Below are positions 7,365 to 13,579 of a DNA stretch of 26,056 bases, piece by piece. A model generated the notes under the pieces. It ran no database searches. It worked only from the letters and a program-made list of their open reading frames with translations, and was not told where the DNA came from. A program made the position numbers and the translations under genes. The DNA comes from CAZCRE01 sp964501075 (GTDB taxonomy: Archaea; Thermoproteota; Bathyarchaeia; Bathyarchaeales; Bathycorpusculaceae). Numbering within the stretch: position 1 is the stretch's first letter; each line of letters opens with the position of its first letter. The stretch is taken from the NCBI GenBank assembly GCA_964501075.1, contig CAZCRE010000006.1:1-26056 (forward strand), in the 5' to 3' direction.

Positions 7365-8150
7365 TCATTTGACTAGCGTTCTGGCGATGTCTTCACGATC
7401 GATTATGCCCACTAGCTTACCATTTTTGTCTTTTACTGGAATCCTTCCAACATCCTTTGAAACCATGATTTTTGCGACTTTGATTACTTTGACTGATGGA
7501 TCAACGGTTATTACTTGTCGCTTCATTATTGAAGAAACTCTTGATGAGGTTCGAAAACGTCCTTTTTGAGCTTCAAATGTGGGCATGGTTGCGCCGCTCT
7601 CAAGCAGGTCTTTTTGTGTTATCATTCCAACCAACTTGGCTTTTTCCACCACAGGCAGCCCAGCGAAGCGTTTTTCCCTCATTAGGCGCCAAATACTGTC
7701 AATTCCGTCTTCAGGAGAACATGCTACAATCTTTTTCGTCATAACTTCTGAGGCGTCTTTCAAAAACCTTTCCGGATTGGTTTTGATTAATGGCTCGATG
7801 AAGTTTTCTAAGCCTATGACTCCTCTATAGGTCTGGTCATGATTTGATGTTACAACAGGAGCATACCATGCATCTGCATGAAGCATTGCTTTGATTGTTT
7901 GGGCGGAGTCATCTTCAACCGTTGCTATGTGTTTGGCAGAGGTCATTATGCCTTTTACTCTGATGGGCGAAACTGATGATGAAATAGCCATGACATCACG
8001 GCGTGATACCTTTCCCAGCAGTTTCTTATCTAGATCTGTCACTGGAAGAATCCTTAATGAGAGATCGCGTATGATTGCACGGGCTTTTGTGGCAAGTTCG
8101 TCTTCGTAGATAAATGGGTGTTTTTCATTCATGATTTCTTTAACGAGCAA
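7365..8150 (-). CDS. Protein of four CBS domains
   Basis: About 261 residues with four CBS units: one at the N-terminus (VKEIMNEKHPFIYED ... SRRDVMAI), a second around VKGIMTSAKHIATVEDD, a third around ASEVMTKKIVACSPEDG to GMITQKDLL, and a fourth from VSSIMKRQVITVDPS to GIIDREDIART. I chose TTG 8150 since GAGG lies 9 nt upstream and the first residues then form the CBS strand LVKEIM; GTG 8165 or 8204 would extend it into an overlap with the upstream CBS gene, adding a basic stretch. Second gene of the three-gene CBS cluster, soluble, no extra domain. The target of regulation is not evident. Confidence 0.82.
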   Translation of the reverse strand: MLVKEIMNEKHPFIYEDELATKARAIIRDLSLRILPVTDLDKKLLGKVSRRDVMAISSSVSPIRVKGIMTSAKHIATVEDDSAQTIKAMLHADAWYAPVVTSNHDQTYRGVIGLENFIEPLIKTNPERFLKDASEVMTKKIVACSPEDGIDSIWRLMREKRFAGLPVVEKAKLVGMITQKDLLESGATMPTFEAQKGRFRTSSRVSSIMKRQVITVDPSVKVIKVAKIMVSKDVGRIPVKDKNGKLVGIIDREDIARTLVK

Positions 8151-8154
8151 GCCC

Positions 8155-8745
8155 TTATTCCTCACCCTCTTCCTCTTGTGCCAGCTCGACTCTGCAATCT
8201 TCACATAGAAACTCGTCGTTATGTTGTTTCAAGTCATCTGACCATGTTCCACAGTGGTCGCAGTATCCTGCTGGTGGAGCGGTGGTTTCTTCTTTTTCGG
8301 CATTCTCATTTTCTATGCGTGCACGTTCCTGAATAATCTCTATGAGCTCGGGCATGACTCCCAAGATGTCTTTGCTTGAGAGTAACCCTGTGATCTGTTT
8401 CTTGTAAACCACTCCTAGTCTTCTGATGTCGAGTTTGCTCATTTTTCTGGCAGCGTCGCTGATGGTTGCGTCTGGCTCTATAGTGATAAGTGGTGAGGTC
8501 ATGACCTCATTTGCCTTTAATGTATCTGGCTTGGCATTCTTTGCCAGCACTCTTACCACGAGATCTCTCTCCGTTATTATCCCAAGGGGCTTTCCTTCTT
8601 TGTTCGTCACTATAATGCAGCCCAAGTTATGCTTGTCCATGAGTTCTGCGACACGATTTGCGGGCGCATCTTCCCCCATGGCTATCACTGGGCTACTCAT
8701 GACGTCTCTGACGAGCATCTTGGATCTTAACCCTATTTCAGCCAA
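8155..8745 (-). CDS. CBS-domain pair with C-terminal zinc ribbon
   Basis: 196 residues: two CBS domains (about 11-66 and 77-130), an acidic linker, and a C-terminal zinc ribbon with YCDHCG (C162, C165) and LCEDC (C181, C184), ending in a glutamate-rich tail. The CBS units show VRDVMSSPVIAMGEDAPA ... GIITERDLV and VMTSPLITIEPDATISDAA ... GLLSSKDIL. The combination CBS pair plus ribbon occurs in archaeal proteins of unknown function; DNA or protein binding through the ribbon is a guess. TTG start at 8745 with a GAGG about 10 nt upstream. It is the first gene of the CBS cluster; the next gene begins within a few bases of its stop. Promoter shared with the divergent 45-aa gene. Confidence 0.85.
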   Translation of the reverse strand: MAEIGLRSKMLVRDVMSSPVIAMGEDAPANRVAELMDKHNLGCIIVTNKEGKPLGIITERDLVVRVLAKNAKPDTLKANEVMTSPLITIEPDATISDAARKMSKLDIRRLGVVYKKQITGLLSSKDILGVMPELIEIIQERARIENENAEKEETTAPPAGYCDHCGTWSDDLKQHNDEFLCEDCRVELAQEEEGEE

Positions 8746-8813
8746 TGTTTCAGCCTCACTACGTTTGACAATATGTTGTGCTAAACTTCACTGAGTTCAA
8801 ATAGGCCTCACTG

Positions 8814-8822
8814 ATTTAAAAC
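8814..8822. promoter_or_regulatory. Symmetric TATA box between divergent genes
   Basis: ATTTAAAAC contains a near-symmetric TTTAAA that can serve both ways: about 25 nt before the ATG at 8846 on the forward strand (leaderless message) and about 70 nt before the CBS/zinc-ribbon start on the reverse strand. Confidence 0.4.
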
Positions 8823-8845
8823 TTGTCATATTCTTTGTTGCCGCC

Positions 8846-9138
8846 ATGATTCTTGTCTGGCGAGACTCTGTGATTGCTGAAAGAGCGCTTGGCAATCTCA
8901 TNNNNNNNNNNNNNNNNNNNNNNNNNNNNNNNNNNNNNNNNNNNNNNNNNNNNNNNNNNNNNNNNNNNNNNNNNNNNNNNNNNNNNNNNNNNNNNNNNNN
9001 NTGATTCTTGTCTGGCGAGACTCTGTGATTGCTGAAAGAGCGCTTGGCAATCTCATGGAAGAAATTGGGATTTCACGCGCTGGAAATATTATGTTGAGAA
9101 TTGAAGAAAATGTCGGTGTCGATTTGACCTTGGCTTGA
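8846..9138 (+). CDS. 45-residue protein of unknown function, split by a scaffold gap
   Basis: The open frame begins ATG 8846 (MILVWRDSVIAERALGNLM) and, if the duplicated 55 bases and the 100 N are collapsed, continues EEIGISRAGNIMLRIEENVG and VDLTLA to TGA 9138. Removing exactly 155 positions restores a single frame of 46 codons, which supports reading it as one gene. I do not recognise the family; the protein looks like a helix-strand mixture, acidic, soluble, with no cysteines. It starts close to the predicted transcription start and precedes rps26e by 65 nt with a separate promoter. Being too short, it might be only an open frame by chance; the intact ending near rps26e and leaderless promoter favour a gene. 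Confidence 0.5.
8847..9056. repeat. Same 55 bases on both sides of a 100-N scaffold gap
   Basis: Bases 8847-8901 and 9002-9056 are identical, and the N run 8902-9001 separates them. The two contigs therefore overlap by 55 bases and the gap is probably empty. An overlap of exactly this kind is what adjacent de Bruijn graph contigs leave. Confidence 0.85.
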
Positions 9139-9145
9139 GAGAGGA

Positions 9146-9153
9146 TATATAAA
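9146..9153 (+). promoter_or_regulatory. TATA box for rps26e
   Basis: TATATAAA with purines (GAGAGAGGA) before it. Start of transcription would be near 9176, followed by AAGGAGG at 9186-9192. Confidence 0.6.
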
Positions 9154-9203
9154 GCAGACCATGTAATACAACGTTGTTCAAGGTTAAGGAGGAAAAATGA
9201 ACA

Positions 9204-9494
9204 TTGCCTTTCAAAAGGAAAAGCCGTGGAAGGTCGAAAGGTGGCAAAGGAAGCAGTACGGTGATACAGTGTGCAGGCTGTGGTCAGATAGTGCCGCGGG
9301 ACAAAGCAAAGAAGTCTACTCGCAGGATTTCTCTCGTTGACTATGCCTTGGCCAAAGAGCTTCGTCAAAGAGGCACTTACATTGCTGCTTCATCCGATAC
9401 GAAGTATTATTGTGTTTCATGTGCTGTGCACCGTGGCATCGTGAAGGTTAGAGCTGAGAAAGAGCGACGGATGCGGCCGAGAAGAAGATTCTAG
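9204..9494 (+). CDS. rps26e: Small ribosomal subunit protein eS26
   Basis: 96 residues of an archaeal/eukaryotic ribosomal protein. It opens PFKRKSRGRSKGGKGSS, then the zinc pair CAGCG, the conserved VPRDKAKKSTRR, and YYCVSCAVHRGIVKVRA with the second zinc pair, ending in a very basic tail. The start is TTG 9204, 11 nt after GGAGG (9188-9192), a rather long spacing; an ATG at 9197 has a better distance but opens a different frame that ends within about 50 codons. Homology puts the start at the TTG. Part of the small subunit near the mRNA exit. The gene ends 8 bp before the convergent lipid synthase gene. Confidence 0.95.
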   Translation: MPFKRKSRGRSKGGKGSSTVIQCAGCGQIVPRDKAKKSTRRISLVDYALAKELRQRGTYIAASSDTKYYCVSCAVHRGIVKVRAEKERRMRPRRRF

Positions 9495-9502
9495 TTTTCA
9501 GC

Positions 9503-10108
9503 CTATTCTTTCTTTAGCCTACCGTATGTGTGTACAGCTCTCTGTAAGACAGTTAGATTCGTGAGTACAGCAAGCAAGATGATGGCGGTATTCATGACGG
9601 TTGTTGCAGGTTGCCAAAATGCTGCAATTGCGCTTGCCACAGCAATTATGATAACACGTTCAGCTCTTTCAGCTATGCCGATTGCTTCCATCTTTAAACC
9701 TGAAGCTTCAGCTCTGGCGCGACTGTAACTGACAAGCAATGAACCTATCAAGGCTATTAATCCCCATATTAGATCGCATAGTCCACTAATAATCATCGCA
9801 GCGTAGATAGCTGCATCAGCATAACGGTCTAGAAGAGAATCCAGAAAGCCGCCAAATGGAGTTGCTTGTTGGTAGAGTCTTGCAATTACGCCGTCTAGAG
9901 CATCACAGAAGCTAGACAGCAGCAACAGTACAACTGCAAGTATAATATACAATCTGTCAGTTTGCCATCGCGAATATGCCAAGGCAGAAAGAAAAACTAG
10001 GGCCAACCCTATCGCGCTCACACGGTTGGGTGTTAAACCCAGTTTATGCGCCGCCCTAGCTTCCAGTGAGAGCAATGTTTGAACTCGCTGTTTTAACCTT
10101 GTTAGCAA
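9503..10108 (-). CDS. CDP-alcohol phosphatidyltransferase, archaetidylinositol phosphate synthase-like
   Basis: About 201 residues, with several membrane helices. The signature D-x2-D-G-x2-A-R-x8-G-x3-D-x3-D is complete: D69, D72, G73, A76, R77, G86, D90, D94. Family members move a phosphoalcohol from or to a CDP-activated lipid; in archaea the closest size and pattern (LTPNRVSAIGL before, SYSRARAEASG after) belong to archaetidylinositol phosphate synthases, which make the inositol lipid from CDP-archaeol and inositol phosphate. The open frame extends to 10420, but that would overlap the opposite-strand DUF1805 gene; TTG 10108 has GGAG 11 nt upstream and gives a typical length. Substrate specificity is inferred. 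Confidence 0.8.
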   Translation of the reverse strand: MLTRLKQRVQTLLSLEARAAHKLGLTPNRVSAIGLALVFLSALAYSRWQTDRLYIILAVVLLLLSSFCDALDGVIARLYQQATPFGGFLDSLLDRYADAAIYAAMIISGLCDLIWGLIALIGSLLVSYSRARAEASGLKMEAIGIAERAERVIIIAVASAIAAFWQPATTVMNTAIILLAVLTNLTVLQRAVHTYGRLKKE

Positions 10109-10187
10109 TTGCTCTAGGTCTCCAGCAATTCTTATTTGAACTAACGAAGATATGTTAAGAATATTGTCAAGTTTAAAGGTGTTTGGA

Positions 10188-10484
10188 ATGATCAACGTGA
10201 CGAATCTAAGAGTTGGGGGTCGATGTTTTTCAGGAATGTGTGTGGATCTGCCTGATTGTCCTGCTCCGCTGCTTTTGATAATCGCGGATAAGGGTTTTGT
10301 GATGTGTGGGTTCTTGAATGTTGAGGCCGCTGAAAAGCTGAATGTGGCTGCTGCAGTCGTCAGCGGTGTCAAGAGCTTTGAGGATGTGCTCAGCGCGCAG
10401 GTCAAAGCCGCGACTGGCAAAGCGAGGGCTCTCGGCGTTGAACTAGGAATGAAAGGAGACGAGGCTCTAAAACGTATGAGTTAA
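10188..10484 (+). CDS. DUF1805 family protein
   Basis: 98 residues. GGRCFSGMCVDLPDCPAPLL and ADKGFVMCGFLNVEAAEKLN with AAAVVSGVKSFEDVLSAQVK match the DUF1805 (YunC-like) family, small proteins of unknown function found in many archaea and Firmicutes. I chose ATG 10188, with GGTG about 8 nt upstream and homology starting at MINVTNLRVGG; an ATG at 10152 would add 12 residues. It is divergent from the lipid synthase; the two starts are about 80 nt apart. No enzyme motif is evident. It carries four cysteines (FSGMC, PDC, VMCGF and an RCF), unusual enough to note. Followed by 359 bp without a gene. Confidence 0.8.
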   Translation: MINVTNLRVGGRCFSGMCVDLPDCPAPLLLIIADKGFVMCGFLNVEAAEKLNVAAAVVSGVKSFEDVLSAQVKAATGKARALGVELGMKGDEALKRMS

Positions 10485-10843
10485 GGTGGATACGTTGCCG
10501 AGGTGTTAAGCAGATGGCAATGGCCTCCTTTTCTTTTTAAGACTCGACATGACCTGATTTTGAGAAGCCGTTCTCTTGCACTCTAATCATATATTAGACT
10601 TGATTACGTATATTTCGTTGCCTACTGGAAGACTCGAAATGTTCCTTGAATGAGAACGCATACGAGAACTCGCGATACGAGTTTTCATTTTGTGTTTTTC
10701 TCGTCAAGTTGATTGCATCCAAGAATTGCTGTTCGGAAAGACAGACATGGGCATATGTGAAAACATGGTCAGTGTAGCTAACCTATGGTTGATTGAGAGA
10801 AAGAAGGAAAAAATGATTTCATAAACTAGGCGATTAGCTTAAT
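10485..10843. other. 359-bp region without a gene
   Basis: No convincing coding frame on either strand. It contains a 9-bp hairpin with a T-rich tail (10664-10700), AT-rich boxes near 10590-10612 (CATATATTAG, CGTATATTTCG), and a 25-codon ATG frame at 10748 without a ribosome site. A small RNA between the AT boxes and the hairpin is possible but unsupported. Confidence 0.4.
10664..10700 (+). terminator. Hairpin with T-rich tail
   Basis: GAGAACTCG (10664-10672) pairs with CGAGTTTTC (10678-10686) around a five-base loop, with one G-U pair, followed by ATTTTGTGTTTTTC. It has the look of an intrinsic terminator for forward transcripts, either the DUF1805 message or a small RNA. Confidence 0.4.
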
Positions 10844-10984
10844 TTAGAATCGTCTTCTTGTGTTTCTTTTCTTTGACCAACATTCTCGGCAGTAAACTGG
10901 CCTACTCGGGTCAGGCTTGAATGGGACTTCACATTCCTTTCCACAATCAGCACATACTGCCTTATGCATCTCTTTTTCTGCCAT
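10844..10984 (-). CDS. 46-residue zinc-ribbon protein
   Basis: A small complete gene: ATG 10984, TAA 10844. The protein has VCADCGKECEVPFKPDPSRP followed by VYCRECW and a basic tail KKRNTRRRF. The two knuckles CxxC and CxxC are 18 residues apart with the conserved VPFKPxxxRPVYCREC, a pattern seen in short archaeal and bacterial zinc-ribbon proteins and as an add-on to some RNA-binding proteins. Basic ends suggest nucleic acid binding. Upstream are GGAG (about 13 nt before ATG), a leader of some 50 nt, a TATA box and a palindrome between TATA and start. Function not established; the coding call is solid from the motif and clean boundaries. Confidence 0.8.
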   Translation of the reverse strand: MAEKEMHKAVCADCGKECEVPFKPDPSRPVYCRECWSKKRNTRRRF

Positions 10985-11043
10985 ATACGATTTCAACTCC
11001 TTTATGTGCTCTGTGCAAAAATCGCTTCTTGCACGACGAATTT

Positions 11044-11057
11044 TACATTGTAATGTA
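11044..11057. promoter_or_regulatory. Inverted repeat beside the zinc-ribbon gene TATA box
   Basis: TACATT and AATGTA separated by two bases lie just downstream of the reverse-strand TATA box (11060-11067), where archaeal repressors commonly block polymerase loading. A candidate operator for the 46-aa zinc-ribbon gene. Confidence 0.4.
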
Positions 11058-11059
11058 GC

Positions 11060-11067
11060 TTATAAAA
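11060..11067 (-). promoter_or_regulatory. TATA box of the zinc-ribbon gene
   Basis: On the reverse strand GCAAGT then TTTATAAG, about 75 nt before the ATG at 10984. A good match to the archaeal consensus. Confidence 0.5.
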
Positions 11068-11197
11068 CTTGCCATCACAGTTCCGTGAAGTTTTAGCGCG
11101 CTAGTGTGTTCCTGAATTTCCTGTTTTGGCTGAGATTGTGTCGATTCGTGCCTTCTGGACGCTGTTTCTCACGTCCTGAGCAAGGAATCATCATAAC

Positions 11198-11217
11198 AAA
11201 AAAAGAATTCTTTTTTT
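11198..11217. repeat. Perfect 20-bp AT palindrome
   Basis: Seven A, GAATTC, seven T: a perfect 20-bp palindrome lying between the divergent zinc-ribbon and phosphoesterase genes. It could be a bent or melting element, a bidirectional T-tract terminator, or a regulator site. The rest of 10985-11444 (460 bp) holds the zinc-ribbon promoter but no other gene I can support. Confidence 0.5.
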
Positions 11218-11444
11218 CAGCAAACTCTTGAGGGTACTCCTCACATCTTAACGCACATAATCATCATATCTATAGCAAGGCAAAGACAAGAACACAAGTC
11301 ACCTTACAAACGAATCCAGGAACAGACATGCGCGCGGAAAACATCAACCTGAGACTTTGTAGAGCCTCATCACAAAAATTCTCATGTTATCTCTTGACAA
11401 GCCTCAAGCCTTTTACCCTACTTTCTCATTATTCATGTGAGACC

Positions 11445-11828
11445 ATGCCAACATCATCAACAGCGAGGTTCGTTATACAAAAACACGATGCGACACACTT
11501 GCACTATGACTTTAGACTTGAGATGGACGGCGTCCTCAAAAGCTGGGCTATTCCTAAGGACCCTCCGAAAGAACCAGGCATCAAGAGGCTCGCGGTTCAG
11601 GTGGAAGATCATCAGCTGGATTACATAGACTTTGAGGGCGTTATACCTGAAGGCAAATACGGCGCAGGCAAGGTCGAAGTGTGGGACAAGGGCACATACG
11701 TCATCAGACACAGAAGTGACAACAAGATACTGCTTAGTCTGCAAGGCGAAAGACTAAGTGGCGACTACACTCTCTTGAGGTTCAAACAAGACAAGAACTG
11801 GCTATTTTTCAAAAACAAGCCTGTCTGA
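11445..11828 (+). CDS. Stand-alone LigD-type DNA 3'-phosphoesterase
   Basis: 127 residues covering the phosphoesterase domain otherwise found at one end of bacterial LigD. It has RFVIQKHDATHLHYDFRLEM with the metal-binding histidine/aspartate set, GVLKSWAIPKDPP, VEDHQLDYIDFEGVIPEGKY, GAGKVEVWDKG and a C-terminal LSGDYTLLRF ... NWLFFKNK. The domain trims 3'-phosphate or a 3' ribonucleotide at DNA ends before ligation. No ligase, primase or Ku gene is adjacent, so it acts as a separate protein here. The frame is open up to ATG 11328, but ATG 11445 (MPTSSTARFVIQ) fits family length and has GTGAGA a few bases before. Next gene follows after 60 nt in the same direction. Confidence 0.88.
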   Translation: MPTSSTARFVIQKHDATHLHYDFRLEMDGVLKSWAIPKDPPKEPGIKRLAVQVEDHQLDYIDFEGVIPEGKYGAGKVEVWDKGTYVIRHRSDNKILLSLQGERLSGDYTLLRFKQDKNWLFFKNKPV

Positions 11829-11888
11829 AGGCTTGAAGCTCCTAAATCTTAAGAGCGGGTTTACCCTAAATCTGAATCAGGTCCTTGT

Positions 11889-12377
11889 ATGCTCGAATTC
11901 AAAAAGATCAAGATTGAAACTTCGGAGAACTGCAACACAGTGCTAGGCATGGCACACTTCATAAAGACAGCGGAAGACTTGTATGAAGCATTGGTCAACG
12001 CTGTTCCAAACATCAAGTTTGGAATAGGTTTCTGTGAGAGCTCCGGCCCATGTTTGGTAAGGCACGAAGGAAACGATGAAGAACTCAGAAAACTGGCGGC
12101 TGAGAAAGCTTTTGAAATAGCATGTGGGCATAGTTTCATCATATTCCTCAGAAACGCGTACCCGATAAATGTCATGGATAAGATCAAGAACGTGCCTGAA
12201 GTATGCACGATTTACGTTGCCACTGCAAATCCACTTGAGCTAGTGGTCGCAGAGACTGAGCAAGGAAGAGGAATAGTAGCTGTAATTGATGGGTTGAAAA
12301 GTAAGGGAATCGAAACTGAAGAAGACGTCACGGAGAGAAAGAGGTTTCTCCGAAAGATAGGGTACAAACTTGAGTGA
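11889..12377 (+). CDS. Adenosine-specific kinase family protein (DUF355)
   Basis: 162 residues. The pattern VLGMAHFIKTAEDLYEAL, VPNIKFGIGFCESSGPCLVR, the helix after HEGNDEELRKLA, GHSFIIFLRNAYPINVM and TIYVATANPLELVVAETEQG with RGIVAVIDG is that of the small archaeal and bacterial family annotated as adenosine-specific kinase (PF04008). The enzymatic assignment comes from family annotation; no classic kinase P-loop is visible, which is normal for this family. ATG start with AGGTC a few bases before; a possible TATA CCTAAATC lies about 45 nt upstream. It may be cotranscribed with the phosphoesterase gene. Confidence 0.85.
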   Translation: MLEFKKIKIETSENCNTVLGMAHFIKTAEDLYEALVNAVPNIKFGIGFCESSGPCLVRHEGNDEELRKLAAEKAFEIACGHSFIIFLRNAYPINVMDKIKNVPEVCTIYVATANPLELVVAETEQGRGIVAVIDGLKSKGIETEEDVTERKRFLRKIGYKLE

Positions 12378-12443
12378 GGCTTGACTACGTTTAAGAAGCT
12401 CTATTGCACAAAACCTTGGCTCTGAACCTATTCAAAATATTCG

Positions 12444-12776
12444 TGCAGGGTGGAATTTAATCGTATCCTGCAACTTTCGGGCGCTAGTTGACCCCATGTA
12501 TCCGCTTCAATCTGAGCTAGAAGATGTGTTATGTGCTGTTTTACCTGTTTATGGCGAGTTCTTGCTGCAACTCGAATGGAACCTTTTCACTCATTCTTTC
12601 AGCAGCGTAATCGGACAATTGCTTGAATTGTCTTTGTGTTAGAGCGTGTCTTGCTCTCGACAGAATCTCAAGACAGACTTCTTTGAAAACTAGATCTGCG
12701 CAGCCCATTTTTGCGTCGTCGATCAGTTCTTTACAAGCTTGAAGGATTTGTTCGTTCAAGGTTATTCCACCCTGCA
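12444..12776. repeat. 13-bp inverted repeats flanking the 72-aa gene
   Basis: TGCAGGGTGGAAT at 12444-12456 recurs inverted, without mismatch, at 12764-12776. The 333-bp block encloses the small reverse-strand gene and its ribosome site. The left copy also forms a local stem with CCTGCA at 12467-12472. No target-site duplication is visible, so a mobile element is not shown. Confidence 0.45.
12541..12759 (-). CDS. Hypothetical 72-residue protein
   Basis: Unrecognised. The protein reads as three helices: EQILQACKELIDDAKMGCAD, a stretch with FKEVCLEILSRARHALTQRQ, and KQLSDYAAERMSEKVPFELQ, with no membrane segment or metal motif beyond scattered cysteines. TTG start at 12759 preceded seven bases earlier by GGTGG, which is a fair ribosome site; stop TAA. 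A short promoter-like GTTTTAA lies about 40 nt further up. The all-helical, charged pattern and proper start site favour a real gene; a small DNA-binding or adaptor protein is possible but nothing shows it. It is convergent to the adenosine-specific kinase gene, 163 bp away, and is bounded by the 13-bp inverted repeats. Confidence 0.5.
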   Translation of the reverse strand: MNEQILQACKELIDDAKMGCADLVFKEVCLEILSRARHALTQRQFKQLSDYAAERMSEKVPFELQQELAINR

Positions 12777-12970
12777 GACCAGTACTGTGTCCTCTGGCGT
12801 TAAAACAATTATGAATCAGGAAAACAGATTGAGCATCTAGTTTTCGTGCTAGGTTTGCACTGTCTGTTGGACGGATTTGTTAAGGCACATTATGACTCAA
12901 TTTTTGTGTGACGTATCGATCAGTATTCTGGATGTGTATTCGTGTTTCATGGAAGTTCGATGAGCAATGG

Positions 12971-12979
12971 TTAAATATG
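12971..12979 (+). promoter_or_regulatory. TATA box of the pilin gene
   Basis: TTAAATATG about 40 nt before the ATG at 13019. Transcription start would be near 13000, with GGTGA at 13006-13010 as ribosome site. Confidence 0.5.
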
Positions 12980-13018
12980 TAATCTGAAGAGTTCATATAT
13001 GAAAAGGTGACCACAAAT

Positions 13019-13453
13019 ATGAAGAATATGCTCAGATCAAAGCGCGCCATATCACCCATACTTGCCACCTTGTTGCTAGTAGTCATAGCTGTTGCTGCAA
13101 TAGTAGTCACGTATGCTTGGGTAATGACTTACATGAACGCGCAAATAGCGCAAGCTGGGGTCTTTCTCAACAGAGATGCTGTTTCGTGGCCTACGAATGC
13201 AACTATAAAGCTTTACGTGAGGAACACGGGAACATCCGATGCCACAATCGACGGGGTTTATGTTGGGGCATCTTCGTCAAATCTTGATAGGCAGACGAGC
13301 CTAACTTATGACCCGCCAAACGGGGCAGTTGCTGCCTACGGAGGACTGGTCAGCGTAACGATTGACTACTCATGGTCGACGGGAACAACATACTACTTCA
13401 AAGTGGTGCCCAAAGTTGGGCCTCCATTAGAGTTCAACATCATAGCGCCTTAG
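13019..13453 (+). CDS. Archaeal type IV pilin-like protein
   Basis: 144 residues. MKNMLRSKRAISPILATLLL begins a class III signal: a short basic head, then the hydrophobic helix VVIAVAAIVVTYAWV. Cleavage by the prepilin peptidase is expected around KRA/ISPIL, giving a subunit that assembles through the helix. The rest is a beta-rich surface domain with NATIKLYVRNTGTSDATIDG, resembling archaeal pilin/archaellin-like N-terminal-domain proteins (DUF1628-type). GTG 13007 would add four residues, but GGTGA eight bases before ATG 13019 decides the start. The matching peptidase gene follows 127 nt downstream, so the two probably serve one adhesion or archaellum-like structure. Confidence 0.85.
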   Translation: MKNMLRSKRAISPILATLLLVVIAVAAIVVTYAWVMTYMNAQIAQAGVFLNRDAVSWPTNATIKLYVRNTGTSDATIDGVYVGASSSNLDRQTSLTYDPPNGAVAAYGGLVSVTIDYSWSTGTTYYFKVVPKVGPPLEFNIIAP

Positions 13454-13579
13454 CCAGACATTGTTCTTGCCCGTTGCACTCAAAAGATAGAGGCACGTGT
13501 CTTTATCGCGTTGAAAAATCCTAACCATTAAATACAACTCAAATGGAACAATGACTCTTCAAAGCAAGCGGGATCAGTA

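Noticed and set aside
9197..9345. ATG frame with good spacing from GGAGG before rps26e
   Set aside because: It gives a non-conserved peptide of about 47 residues; eS26 homology fixes the other frame starting at TTG 9204.
10109..10420. N-terminal extension of the lipid synthase frame
   Set aside because: It overlaps the DUF1805 gene on the other strand almost fully, and TTG 10108 with a ribosome site gives the family's usual length.
10748..10825. 25-codon ATG frame in the gap after DUF1805
   Set aside because: No ribosome site and no recognised sequence; too short to support.
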